A DNA stretch of 64,000 nt, taken from contig JAISKB010000004.1 of assembly GCA_031261085.1 (NCBI GenBank), positions 62,001 to 126,000 of the forward strand. Reading direction: 5' to 3'. Position numbers and translations under genes: made by a program. The stretch's first letter is position 1. Each line of letters opens with the position of its first letter. Under the pieces are notes generated by a model, which was not told the origin of the DNA, did not search any database, and saw only the letters and a list, made by a program, of their open reading frames with translations. This stretch comes from Christensenellaceae bacterium. GTDB taxonomy: Bacteria; Bacillota; Clostridia; Christensenellales; CAG-138. This document shows, piece by piece, positions 54,597-63,085 of this stretch.

Positions 54597-55327
54597 ACAA
54601 CATAGTTCTGAATGACCGTGAAATCATATACGAACTTGAACGTAAAAAGGTCAAAAATATCAATTTGCGTATACGGGCGGACGGAACGGTTTATGTGTCG
54701 GCAAATGACAAAGTTTCTCTCAGCGTTATAGAAGAATTTCTCAACAGGAAGTCAGCATACATTCTGGCGGCTATCGACAAGTACGCAGAACTGGCGAAAT
54801 ACTTTCAAAATGAGCGCGCCTATGTTACCGGGGAGAGTTATCGGTACTTAGGGAAGGAACTGCGTCTTAAACTCTCACAGGGAGGAAACTCGGTTCATTC
54901 GGACGGCGTGTACTTGTATCTGGTAGTGAATGATGTTAATAACGCATCGCTAAAGGCGAAGGTGATAAACAAATGGGCAGACGCTCGCTGCCGCGAGTTG
55001 TTCCCTGAGTTGATTGCCGAAATCCACCCGATATTCGGCAAATACGGAATAGCGATGCCGCGACTTATCCTGCGAGATATGACCTCACGGTGGGGAAGCT
55101 GTCAACCCAAGCGAGGGATTATCACCCTAAACAAGCGGTTGATTGAGGCTCCGCGCAACTGTATTGAGTATGTTGTTATGCACGAGTTTATTCACTTTTT
55201 ACAAGCGAACCACTCGAAGAAATTTTATGAACTATTGTCAACGCTAATGCCAGACTGGAAAGAACGAAAGCGTATTCTTGAAAGTGGTGAGTATCATCAA
55301 ATAATAATTAAGAGGGTTGAGGATTAG
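54593..55327 (+). CDS. YgjP-like / DUF45 metallopeptidase
   Basis: A 244-residue protein. RWGSCQPKRGIITLNKRLIE is the family signature and VVMHEFIHFLQANHSKKFYE carries HEFIH plus the distal His of the zinc site (HExxH...H). Members (M48-like, PF01863) often follow hsdR in type I loci; their substrate is unknown. It overlaps hsdR by four bases, showing it belongs to the operon. The island ends here. Confidence 0.88.
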   Translation: MNNIVLNDREIIYELERKKVKNINLRIRADGTVYVSANDKVSLSVIEEFLNRKSAYILAAIDKYAELAKYFQNERAYVTGESYRYLGKELRLKLSQGGNSVHSDGVYLYLVVNDVNNASLKAKVINKWADARCRELFPELIAEIHPIFGKYGIAMPRLILRDMTSRWGSCQPKRGIITLNKRLIEAPRNCIEYVVMHEFIHFLQANHSKKFYELLSTLMPDWKERKRILESGEYHQIIIKRVED

Positions 55328-55703
55328 GAATGTAAGCAAACCGCATCCCTCTTAGTGGTCGTATAAACTCATCTGAGAGCTTGCGACTGATATGGCAGCG
55401 CCCCGTATAATTTTCCATGTTAAAGCACTAGGCTGTATAGTGCAAATACGGTCGTGCACTTCTCTCTGTCATCAAGCTACATGAATCCTGCGGAAGAGGA
55501 CGGGTAATCAATATGTACTGATTAGTTTGGCAAGCTGGGCGTCTTGGCCCCCACGGGGACCATGACGCTGCTTGCCGGGGCGAACCCCGAACCCCATGAT
55601 CGCCGCCCTAACGGGAGTCGGCGACGGCCACAGGCCTAGTGCCGGAGCGCACCCCGCTTCCGGCTTGTACGGCGTTGCCGCTATTTTTGTTCCGGGCGAT
55701 AAG
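55328..55703. other. Right junction of the AT-rich island, no gene seen
   Basis: Composition changes back from AT-rich to GC-rich near 55510. Short open stretches lack ribosome sites. No inverted-repeat ends of an insertion sequence are recognised. Confidence 0.4.
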
Positions 55704-55990
55704 TTAAAGATCCGTGCGTTCGGCGTCGCGTTCGCGGCCCTGGCCGGAAATGTTCAGCAGCCTGTCCACATTGGCCCGCGCCGTCAAGAGCTCACGCGTC
55801 TGTGTTTTCGCCTCGCGGTATTCCGCGTAGGCTTTCTTTTTTTCGCTCAGTGTGACAGCATACTCCGCGCGCAGGGAAGCAACGGACGGAATCTTTTTGC
55901 CCTTGCTATAACCGAGTTCGTCAAAGGCTTTCTTCGCCGTCTGGTGCAAAAGAATATCGGATTCATGTTCGACCCTGAATGTTTTGGAAT
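55704..55990 (-). pseudogene. C-terminal remnant of a conjugative relaxase
   Basis: About 95 codons without a proper start. The translation YSKTFRVEHESDILLHQTAK, then KAFDELGYSKGKKIPSVASL and LSEKKKAYAEYREAKTQTRE, is the typical C-terminal tail of MobA/relaxase proteins of clostridial integrative elements. The catalytic N-terminal part is missing; upstream in frame there is a stop at the very end of the HipA-like gene. The loss of the relaxase means the element cannot mobilise itself. Confidence 0.7.
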
Positions 55991-56008
55991 ATGCCGGACC
56001 GTTTCCGG

Positions 56009-57244
56009 CTATATCTCACGCTCGCCGCTTTTTTCTTGTGCCTTGTGCGGCGGGGGTACGGTACGCTCCCGATGTTCTTGGATAGCCGCCATGACGGAAG
56101 GCTTTCCACGTTCTCTTTGAAGCTGGCGCAAGCGGCCGATGCGTTCTGTTACGACTTTCGCTATTGCCCCGCGGCGGGTGACATCGATGGTTTCGGATTG
56201 CGCGAATACCGCCGCACAGTCCTCCTCAAAGCCGTCAAGCGCGCCGGAATCAAACCAGCCCAAATCAGTGACCAGTTTTATTTGCTCCGCATGGTCTTTG
56301 CGGAACGGCTTGCTCTCAACGCGGGAGCCGACGCTTTGTGTGTTATACCAAAGCGATGTGCCGCTGTCATAAATCGGCGCAAAGCCTATCCACTCCAGCG
56401 TATCCGCATTTCGCAAAAAACCAAAATTGTTGTAGTGCCGGTCCTCGTTGGCGATGATATAGTCAACGGTCAGCATCCTGTCCAGCGCGTCCTTTACGCC
56501 GGATATACCGAACGTTTCACAGCAGCGCAGGAGGTGGGTATACTCGGAATCGCGGTTGTCTTTCTGACATGCTTCTTTAACGCGCCACGCCGGAACAAGC
56601 TCCGTGTCCGGAGTTACAAAGTTCTCGCACAGGCTGTAGGGCTTGCCGTCCGCCGTCGTTAGCGTATAGTCCACATGGCTTATGCCCAGCCGCTGGCAAA
56701 GCCGGCTTGCAATCACCTCATTGAACGGTTCCTGTCCATAGACGCCGCTGCCGCCCTTCATCAGGACGCGTTTGCCTTCCGCGATAACCCACTTCTTTTT
56801 GAGCCATCCGTCGGAGGTGTTGTCCGGCGACATCAGGCTGATATGGCTGGGGTCGGCGGGATTGTGCCCAAACAGTATCTCGCCCATATCCTTGGAAAAA
56901 TCATTGCCGAAGAAGTTCACTTCCTCCCATTTCAGACCAAAACCCTTTGGGCAAACCCAATATTGATCCGATAGGGAAAGGCCATAGCATTTGGTAACGA
57001 GCAGGGCGGTGGAGGTTTCATGCAACCTTGAAAGCGCATCCGCAATCCCATCCCGGCTGGCGGGTATAGAGCGCCCCGTCCACCAATCGTCCATTGCCTT
57101 GCGGCTCACGCCATCTTTTGTCAGCACGCCGAGCGGAAGGTGTTCCGGCGCCGCAAGATCGTACAGCTTTACGATGCGTCCCGTATCCGACAGGATTTCG
57201 ATGTTGACCACCGGGATGTTTTTATGCATTAAGGTATAGTCCAC
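56009..57244 (-). CDS. HipA-like kinase domain protein
   Basis: About 411 residues. KKKWVIAEGKRVLMKGGSGV has the ATP-binding region, DYIIANEDRHYNNFGFLRN the catalytic loop (N-E-D-R-H) and APIYDSGTSLW the DFG-like metal motif. This is the HipA-C fold of serine kinases. The frame opens at a TTG at 57277, but GGAAGGGGG precedes the GTG at 57244, with ATG 57229 another option. No HipB-type antitoxin is adjacent, so a classical persistence toxin is doubtful; such stand-alone HipA-like proteins are common in integrative elements. Confidence 0.78.
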   Translation of the reverse strand: MDYTLMHKNIPVVNIEILSDTGRIVKLYDLAAPEHLPLGVLTKDGVSRKAMDDWWTGRSIPASRDGIADALSRLHETSTALLVTKCYGLSLSDQYWVCPKGFGLKWEEVNFFGNDFSKDMGEILFGHNPADPSHISLMSPDNTSDGWLKKKWVIAEGKRVLMKGGSGVYGQEPFNEVIASRLCQRLGISHVDYTLTTADGKPYSLCENFVTPDTELVPAWRVKEACQKDNRDSEYTHLLRCCETFGISGVKDALDRMLTVDYIIANEDRHYNNFGFLRNADTLEWIGFAPIYDSGTSLWYNTQSVGSRVESKPFRKDHAEQIKLVTDLGWFDSGALDGFEEDCAAVFAQSETIDVTRRGAIAKVVTERIGRLRQLQRERGKPSVMAAIQEHRERTVPPPHKAQEKSGEREI

Positions 57245-57335
57245 GAGAGCGCCCCCTTCCTTGATAAAGTAATCCAATCATACCATGCACACCTCCGTTT
57301 TTCAATCTGAAATCGCCGTGTTGCGCGCTTTACCA

Positions 57336-57593
57336 TCAGGCCGCCGTCTCATCGACCTTCGTCGTTAAAAGTGAGTAGATTTCCGTATCCCGCGGGAAGT
57401 GGTCCACGAATGGAATGATGACAGAACCGTAAATCAGCAATCCCTCGCCCGGCCCGGAATGGGTCACATACGAAAGCTGATGCGGGCTGATACCAAGCTG
57501 TTTCGCCTTGACAGCAATCCCCAAAAGATGTATTTTGTCCTTAATGGACTGTAAGCCCCTGAGATTATAGCGTTTTTGTCGTGAATGAATCAC
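57336..57593 (-). pseudogene. C-terminal remnant of a VirB4/TraE-type conjugation ATPase
   Basis: Residues from about 30 on, KQLGISPHQLSYVTHSGPGE then GLLIYGSVIIPFVDHFPRDT, match the very end of VirB4-like ATPases of Gram-positive conjugative elements. The first 25 or so residues (MIHSRQKRYNLRGLQSIKDK) do not fit and the whole ATPase domain is missing. The frame has an ATG but is not expected to make a working protein. It marks the former conjugation module. Confidence 0.7.
57574..57584. repeat. Candidate right attachment-site core
   Basis: TTTTGTCGTGA, a direct copy of the sequence at 33154-33164 beyond tRNA-Ser(CGA). If these are the crossover sites, the element spans 33154-57584. Confidence 0.35.
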
Positions 57594-57724
57594 CTCCTAT
57601 GCGGGAGTTTTGAAACCGTTGTCATTTTCGTCGAGAAAAGAGCGAAAATATCATCAGCTAATCCTCAAAAATCCTGATTCTATGCGGCTTTCCGCGTTTG
57701 TCGTTATTATACCGTATGGGCACC

Positions 57725-57759
57725 AGAAAGCCCGCGAACACAACGTTTGCGGGCTTTCT
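57725..57759 (+). terminator. Strong terminator right of the element
   Basis: Arms AGAAAGCCCGC and GCGGGCTTTCT with a 13-base loop, followed on the plus strand by CCCTTTTTT. No plus-strand gene precedes it; it may be the original terminator of tRNA-Ser(CGA), now 24 kb away because of the insertion (inference). Confidence 0.7.
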
Positions 57760-57824
57760 CCCTTTTTTGAGCTCGGAGGATGAAATCCCGCACACTATAA
57801 CCGCAATAAAATCCATTTCACCCC

Positions 57825-57864
57825 TTGACATACCGGGCGAAAAAGTATATTATTAAAAATAATA
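57825..57864 (+). promoter_or_regulatory. Promoter with overlapping palindrome before the Fur-family gene
   Basis: TTGACA (57825-57830) and TATTAT (57848-57853), spacer 17. The -10 is the left arm of an AT-only inverted repeat TATTATT-N3-AATAATA (57848-57864), the kind of site bound by Fur/PerR-type repressors. Self-regulation is likely. Confidence 0.65.
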
Positions 57865-57951
57865 ACGATTCTTATTCTACTTAAATATTGCGAGAGTTCC
57901 CGGCAAACCCGAAGCATAAAACAAATAGAACACAGTTAGGTAGGTGAAGCC

Positions 57952-58335
57952 ATGTCGGTATTACAAACATCCATGCTCGCTATACTCAAAGAGAACCGCG
58001 GCCACTTTACGGCGGGGCAGATTTTGACCCTCTTGCGAAAAACATTCCCTACAGCATCGCTGGCGACGGTTTACCGAAACCTTGATATTTTTACGAGAGA
58101 AGGAAAAATCCGCCGCGTGGCGTTGGCCGACAGCCCCAAATACTATGAGATGAACCTGGCCCCGCATGGCCACGCCGTGTGCCTGCACTGCGGGCAGGTA
58201 GTGGATTTAATGGCGCCCGAGGAGCTTTCGGGGTTAATCGCGGGCAGCCTGCAGGGCAAATTGCTATCGACGGACTTGACCGTACATTATATCTGCAAAC
58301 GTTGTTTAAAAAAGATGGGCGGTGAGCAACACTGA
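57952..58335 (+). CDS. Fur family transcriptional regulator, PerR-like
   Basis: A 127-residue metalloregulator. The winged helix reads FTAGQILTLLRKTFPTASLA then TVYRNLDIFTREGKI. HGHAVCLHCGQVVDL and YICKRCLKKM give two C-x2-C pairs for structural zinc plus His residues for the sensor metal. A catalase gene lies 460 bases downstream in the same direction, and in Firmicutes catalase is a typical PerR target, so peroxide sensing is most likely; Zur or Fur function cannot be excluded. AGGTGAAG precedes the ATG. Confidence 0.85.
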   Translation: MSVLQTSMLAILKENRGHFTAGQILTLLRKTFPTASLATVYRNLDIFTREGKIRRVALADSPKYYEMNLAPHGHAVCLHCGQVVDLMAPEELSGLIAGSLQGKLLSTDLTVHYICKRCLKKMGGEQH

Positions 58336-58736
58336 AAAAAATAAAAAACATCCTGTTTATAGCGGCGGGTTTTGCGATGCTTGCGCTGGGTGCGATCGGC
58401 CTATTCCTGCCCATCCTGCCCACCACACCCTTCGTGCTCGTAGCGGCGGCCTGCTTTGCGGGGACGCCCGCACTCCATGCCCATGTGCTGAAAATACCCT
58501 TCGTCAATGCGTATATCACAAACTATAAAACAGGCGCGGGGTTGCCGCGCAAAACCGTGGCCATAAGCCTGAGCTTCCTTTGGGTCACGCTCACGGCTTC
58601 CGCCCTGGTATCTCGCAAGCTATGGCTTGCGCTGCTGCTGGCGGCTATCGGCACAGCGGTAACCATCCACATCGTCATAATGTCGAGGCCGAGGGCAAGG
58701 TGTAAAGAAAAACCCGCCGTAGAAGGATGTATGTAA
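58332..58736 (+). CDS. YbaN-like (DUF454) inner-membrane protein, apparent CTG start
   Basis: About 134 residues with the family core AMLALGAIGLFLPILPTTPF and two further hydrophobic segments (LSFLWVTLTASALVSRKLWL; LALLLAAIGTAVTIHIVIM). Relatives start with Met-Lys-Lys-Ile about 15 residues before this core. Here that position is CTG AAA AAA ATA, overlapping the stop of the Fur-family gene as CTGA, with GGTGAG eight bases ahead. The only ATG (58377) would remove most of the first helix. So CTG is the likely start. Function unknown. Confidence 0.75.
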   Translation: MKKIKNILFIAAGFAMLALGAIGLFLPILPTTPFVLVAAACFAGTPALHAHVLKIPFVNAYITNYKTGAGLPRKTVAISLSFLWVTLTASALVSRKLWLALLLAAIGTAVTIHIVIMSRPRARCKEKPAVEGCM

Positions 58737-58798
58737 TGGCAGCCGCCCGCGTGCGGCGCAGAGTTTATTTCAATTAACAAAATAAGGAGGTACGCACA

Positions 58799-60304
58799 AT
58801 GTCAGAGGACAAACGCAAGCTCACAAACGAGGTGGGCGCACCCGTGGCCGATAACGAGCATTCCATCACGGCCGGGCCCCGCGGGCCGGTGGTTATGCAG
58901 GATGTTTGGCTTATGGAGAAGATGGCGCATTTTAACCGCGAGGTCATCCCGGAGCGCCGCATGCACGCCAAGGGCTGGGGCGCTTATGGCAAGTTCACCG
59001 TCACGGGCGACATTTCACGCTACACCAAGGCGAAGGTTCTGCAGCCCGGCGCGGTGACGGAAACCTTCACGCGCTTTTCTACCGTTGCGGGCGAACGCGG
59101 CGCGGCGGACTGCGAGCGCGACATCCGCGGCGTGGCCACGAAATTCTACACCGAAGAGGGCAATTGGGATTTGGTCGGCAACAACACGCCCACCTTCTTC
59201 ATCCGCGATGTGCACGATTTTTCCGACCTGAACCGCGCCGTCAAGCGCGACCCGCGCACAGGCAGACGCAGTGCGCAGAGCAACTGGGATTTTTGGACGC
59301 TGCTGCCCGAAACCTTCCATCAGCGCACGATTGTGATGAGCGACAGGGGCATACCGGCCAGCTTCCGCAACATGCACTTTTTTGGAGAGCATACGTTCTC
59401 GCTCTATAACGCGGCGAACGAGCGCGTGTGGTGTAAGTTCCACTTCATCACCCAGCAGGGCGTCAAAAACCTATCCAACGAGGAAGCGGGCAAAATCAAC
59501 GCCGCCGACCGTGAGTTCCACGGCAAGGATCTGTTCGACGCCATCGAAAACGGCGATTTCCCGCGCTGGACGGTGTCCGTCCAAATCATGACCGAGGATC
59601 AGGCAAAAAACCACTATGAAAACCCCTTCGACATCACGAAGATATGGCGGCACAAGGAATTCCCGCTGATTGAAGTCGGCGTGCTGGAGCTAAACCGCAA
59701 CCCGGAAAATTTCTTCGCCGAGGTGGAGCAGGCGGCGTTCGCGCCCGCGCACGTTGTGCCCGGCATTGGGTTTTCGCCGGATAAGTTCCTGCAGGGCCGG
59801 TTGTTTGCTTATGGCGATGCGCAGCGCTACCGCCTGGGCGTAAACCACAACCACATCCCCGTCAATCGCGCCAAGGTGGAGGTCAACGAATATCACCGCG
59901 ATGGACAAATGCGCACCGACGGCAACTATGGCCGGGCGCCCGCCTATACGCCAAACAGCGAAGGCTACTGGTCGGCACAGCCCGAAGTCGCGGAGCCGCC
60001 CCTCCCCATCGAGGGCGCGGTGTGGCGCTTCGACCCGAAGGACGACCCCTCCGACGATAATTTCCGCGCGGGCGGCAACCTGTGGCGGGTGCTGGCGGAG
60101 GATAAAAAGGCGATCCTCATAGCAAACACCGCCGAGGATATCGCCCCCGTGACCGAGAATATCAAGTACCGCCACGCGGTGCATTGCCAGCTTGCCGATG
60201 CGGAATACGGCGAAAGAATGACAGCGGCGCTGGGGCTTGATTATGGCAAGGTGAAGGAGCTGGCCAAGCTCGACAACAACGGGCTGATACAGGCCACCAC
60301 CTAA
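58799..60304 (+). CDS. katA: Catalase (heme, monofunctional)
   Basis: A 501-residue clade 3-like catalase. The active-site His is in [14 protein letters not shown], the Asn in [12 protein letters not shown] and the heme-ligand Tyr in [15 protein letters not shown]. Length and order are normal. AGGAGG lies before the ATG. It removes hydrogen peroxide; probably under control of the PerR-like protein encoded upstream. A plain catalase in an otherwise anaerobe-like genome suggests exposure to oxygen. A strong terminator follows. Confidence 0.96.
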   Translation: MSEDKRKLTNEVGAPVADNEHSITAGPRGPVVMQDVWLMEKMAHFNREVIPERRMHAKGWGAYGKFTVTGDISRYTKAKVLQPGAVTETFTRFSTVAGERGAADCERDIRGVATKFYTEEGNWDLVGNNTPTFFIRDVHDFSDLNRAVKRDPRTGRRSAQSNWDFWTLLPETFHQRTIVMSDRGIPASFRNMHFFGEHTFSLYNAANERVWCKFHFITQQGVKNLSNEEAGKINAADREFHGKDLFDAIENGDFPRWTVSVQIMTEDQAKNHYENPFDITKIWRHKEFPLIEVGVLELNRNPENFFAEVEQAAFAPAHVVPGIGFSPDKFLQGRLFAYGDAQRYRLGVNHNHIPVNRAKVEVNEYHRDGQMRTDGNYGRAPAYTPNSEGYWSAQPEVAEPPLPIEGAVWRFDPKDDPSDDNFRAGGNLWRVLAEDKKAILIANTAEDIAPVTENIKYRHAVHCQLADAEYGERMTAALGLDYGKVKELAKLDNNGLIQATT

Positions 60305-60436
60305 GCGCCGCATAGCGCGCGGCAAGCCCGAAGCAGCGGCTTATGCTGGGGAACCCCTGTGGCGAAGGCTCCATGGGCTTTGGGCGGGGTGGATTTATAA
60401 AAGAGACGAATGCGAACGCAAACCCGATTGTATTGG

Positions 60437-60458
60437 GGAATGCGCTCGCATTCCTTTT
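60437..60458 (+). terminator. Terminator of the catalase gene
   Basis: Arms GGAATGCG / CGCATTCC followed by TTTT. The rest of the gap (60305-60600) has no gene. Confidence 0.75.
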
Positions 60459-60600
60459 ACGCTAAAGGTTCGCTAAAGGTTGATGCCTTATATTATCCTT
60501 GTAAGTGAGTGAGAAATATGATAAAAAATAAGAATGGAAGCGGCCCAAGCGGCGGGGTAAAACGTGCCGTGGGCATATGGAACGAAATGGGGGGCGGCCT

Positions 60601-61287
60601 ATGAGAATACTGCTGGTGGAGGATGAAAAATATATCGCGGAGCCTATCGCGCAAATCTTAAAGCGGAACAACTATTCCGTCGATTTGGCGTTCGATGGGG
60701 AGTATGGGCTGGATTGCGTGCTTTCCAATATATACGATGTCATCATACTGGATATTATGCTCCCCAAGATGGATGGGTTGGCCCTGCTTAAGGAGGCGCG
60801 GCAAAACGCGGTGGAAACGCCGGTGCTGCTGCTCACGGCAAAAAGCCAGCTGGAGGATAAGATAAGCGGCCTGGACCATGGCGCGGACGATTACCTGACC
60901 AAGCCGTTTGAGGCGGAGGAGCTGCTGGCCCGGCTGCGGGCGCTTACGCGCCGGAAGCCGGAGCTGCGCCACGACGGCGTTATGAGCTTTGGCGACGTGC
61001 GCTTTAGCCCCCACCTCCTCACGCTGGCCTGCAAGGGGAACGAAGCGAAGCTCACCTTAAAGGAATCTCAAATTTTAGAGCTGCTGTGCCAGCAAAAGAA
61101 CCGGGTCGTATCGAAGGATCAAATCATCGAAAAGGTTTGGGGCTACGATGCGGAGGCCGAGGACGGCAACGTGGAGACGCACATCTCCCTGCTGCGCAAA
61201 AAAATCCGCAAAATCAAATCCGGCCTTTCGCTGGTCACTATCCGCGGCGCGGGGTATGTGCTGGAAGATAAAGCGGGGGATAGATAG
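60601..61287 (+). CDS. OmpR/PhoB family response regulator
   Basis: A 228-residue regulator. The receiver domain starts MRILLVEDEKYIAEPIAQIL; the phospho-acceptor Asp is in YDVIILDIMLPKMDG, the conserved Thr in LLLTAKS and the Lys in YLTKPFEAEEL. The C-terminal winged helix (LTLKESQILELLCQQKNRVV, NVETHISLLRKKIRKI) binds DNA. The frame is open 8 codons further, but GGGGGCGG precedes the ATG at 60601. The kinase gene starts directly after its stop. Confidence 0.94.
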   Translation: MRILLVEDEKYIAEPIAQILKRNNYSVDLAFDGEYGLDCVLSNIYDVIILDIMLPKMDGLALLKEARQNAVETPVLLLTAKSQLEDKISGLDHGADDYLTKPFEAEELLARLRALTRRKPELRHDGVMSFGDVRFSPHLLTLACKGNEAKLTLKESQILELLCQQKNRVVSKDQIIEKVWGYDAEAEDGNVETHISLLRKKIRKIKSGLSLVTIRGAGYVLEDKAGDR

Positions 61288-62607
61288 ATGTTTACACGAC
61301 TCCGAAACAGAATCCTCTTGCTCAATATGGCGCTTACGTCGGTTTTGATTCTGCTCGCGTTCACCTCCATATACCTGCTCAACAGGAGCGGTTTATTGGA
61401 AAAGAATATGGAGAAGCTCAACGCGGTCGCGTTTGACGCCTATACGGTCAGCAGCCCCGCTGCCGGTGAGGTTTTGGATATGCCGGGAGAAGCGGCAATC
61501 GGCCAGGTACAGGTGATACGCGAGCGGCTCTCGACCGAATACGCCCTCTCCTTTAGCGTGGATGTGGACGCGAACGGGAACATAATAAAAGTCCATTCGC
61601 TCATCGACATGCCGCAGGAGGCCTATAGCGAGGCGGTGAAGGCCGCATGGGGCTTGGGCGATGCCTCAACCATAAAAATAGGGGATAAAATATGGCAGTA
61701 TCAAATCGCCTACCCCGACCTAAGCCTGAGCATATTCGATGGGGAGAGCGGGGAGCTCATCTCCTCGGAGACCGATACATATAGGATATCCTTTTTGGAT
61801 ATTACCGAGAGCATGGGCTACCTGCGCCGCCTGCTCATCACATTTGCGCTGGCCGCCGTCATCATGCTGGCCGCCACGCTGGGAATCAGCCTGTTTTTTG
61901 CCAACCGCGCCATCAATCCACTGGCGGAGGCGTGGGAAAAGCAAAAGCAGTTTATAGCCGATGCCTCGCACGAGCTGAAAACACCGCTTTCGGCTATCTA
62001 CGCAAATTATGATATGGTTTTGATGAACCAGGAAGAGACGGTTGCGAGCCAAGCAAAGTGGTTTACCTACATGAAGGCGGGGATGGATAGGATGTCCGGC
62101 CTAATACGGGACCTGCTCGATTTGGCGCGGGTAGAAAGCGAAGCGCGCCCGCCGCGCCGCGCCGCATTCGATATCAGCGAAAAGCTGCGCGGCATTATGC
62201 GCGCCATGGAGGCGGCTGCAAACGAAAAGGGGATATCGGTTTTGGAAGCCATGGAGCCCGGCATACTGCTGCATAGCGATGCGGAGCTTGTGCAGCGGGT
62301 GTTTGCGGTGCTCTATGAAAACGCGATACAATACACCGATGCAAACGGTCAAATCGAGGTAACGGTTAAAAGGGTGAAAAAACGCGTTGCCTGCACGGTA
62401 AAAAATACCGGCAAAGGCATTGCGCCGCAGGACCTGCCCAAGGTTTTTGACCGATTTTACCGCGCGGACGCCGCGCGCTCCGGCCAAGGCGGCGGCTATG
62501 GGCTGGGGCTGGCGATTGCCAGGCAAACCATAGAGACGCTGGGCGGCAAGCTAACCGCGCAGAGCGCGGAGGGAACCACCTCGTTTACGTTTACGTTGGA
62601 GGAGTAA
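61288..62607 (+). CDS. Membrane sensor histidine kinase
   Basis: A 439-residue kinase. Two membrane helices (LLNMALTSVLILLAFTSIYL; LLITFALAAVIMLAATLGIS) enclose an extracellular sensor of about 150 residues with no known ligand. The phospho-acceptor His is in FIADASHELKTPLSAIYANY, followed by the N box (LYENAIQYTDANG) and G boxes (GKGIAPQDLPKVFDRFYRAD; GGYGLGLAIARQTIE). Partner of the adjacent response regulator. Confidence 0.94.
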   Translation: MFTRLRNRILLLNMALTSVLILLAFTSIYLLNRSGLLEKNMEKLNAVAFDAYTVSSPAAGEVLDMPGEAAIGQVQVIRERLSTEYALSFSVDVDANGNIIKVHSLIDMPQEAYSEAVKAAWGLGDASTIKIGDKIWQYQIAYPDLSLSIFDGESGELISSETDTYRISFLDITESMGYLRRLLITFALAAVIMLAATLGISLFFANRAINPLAEAWEKQKQFIADASHELKTPLSAIYANYDMVLMNQEETVASQAKWFTYMKAGMDRMSGLIRDLLDLARVESEARPPRRAAFDISEKLRGIMRAMEAAANEKGISVLEAMEPGILLHSDAELVQRVFAVLYENAIQYTDANGQIEVTVKRVKKRVACTVKNTGKGIAPQDLPKVFDRFYRADAARSGQGGGYGLGLAIARQTIETLGGKLTAQSAEGTTSFTFTLEE

Positions 62608-62695
62608 TGCAAACTTCATTGCGGCATATGCGCAAACCCGGCGGGCTCGGCAGGCGGGTATGAAAGAAATATACAGCAATTTATCGTGAATCCGC

Positions 62696-62724
62696 TTGAC
62701 ATTTTCGCAAGCCGGTGATAATAT
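62696..62724 (+). promoter_or_regulatory. Promoter of the T-box controlled gene
   Basis: TTGACA (62696-62701) and TAATAT (62719-62724) with a 17-base spacer. Transcription starts near 62731, at the beginning of the T-box leader. Confidence 0.75.
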
Positions 62725-62741
62725 TTCCGAAAGGCTTTGAT

Positions 62742-63022
62742 GAAGAGAAAGACACAGCGGATGCCGGAACCACGTTTTGTGGGGCAGAAAGTCTGCGGTT
62801 GCTGCGAGCAGATCCCGTGTAGCTGTGTGCAAATACACTTCGGAGCCGGCGCGTTGAACAAGCAGTAGGCGCGCCCGGGTGTTACCGTTACATGACGCGG
62901 AATTGCTGGATTCCAATAAGCGGCGGTTCGGTTCGAATCGCAATAAGGGTGGTACCGCGGAAGATTTTACGCTTTCGTCCCTTAGAACAGAGGAGTTTGT
63001 TCTAAGAGGCGAGGGCTTTTTT
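62742..63022 (+). promoter_or_regulatory. T-box riboswitch, tyrosine-type specifier, with terminator
   Basis: The T-box core AGGGTGGTACCGCGG lies at 62946-62960. A terminator follows: CTTAGAACA (62981-62989) with TGTTCTAAG (62998-63006), outer CCC/GGG pairs, then CTTTTTT. Stem I starts GAAG-AGAAA-GACACAG (62742-62757) and closes with CTGTGT-GC-AAATACA-CTTC (62823-62841). The specifier loop thus contains TAC (62834-62836), a tyrosine codon. The T-loop bulge TGGT (62950-62953) would pair with a tRNA ending ACCA, which fits tRNA-Tyr; most tRNA-Trp have G there. Uncharged tRNA would favour read-through. Confidence 0.85.
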
Positions 63023-63085
63023 ATTTACAAATTCCTCAACCCTATCCATCCAACCAAATCACAATTTTAGGGGAGGAAACAGGCA

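Noticed and set aside
56009..57244. Classical HipBA toxin-antitoxin pair
   Set aside because: No HipB-like HTH gene is next to the HipA-like gene; the upstream frame is a VirB4 remnant.
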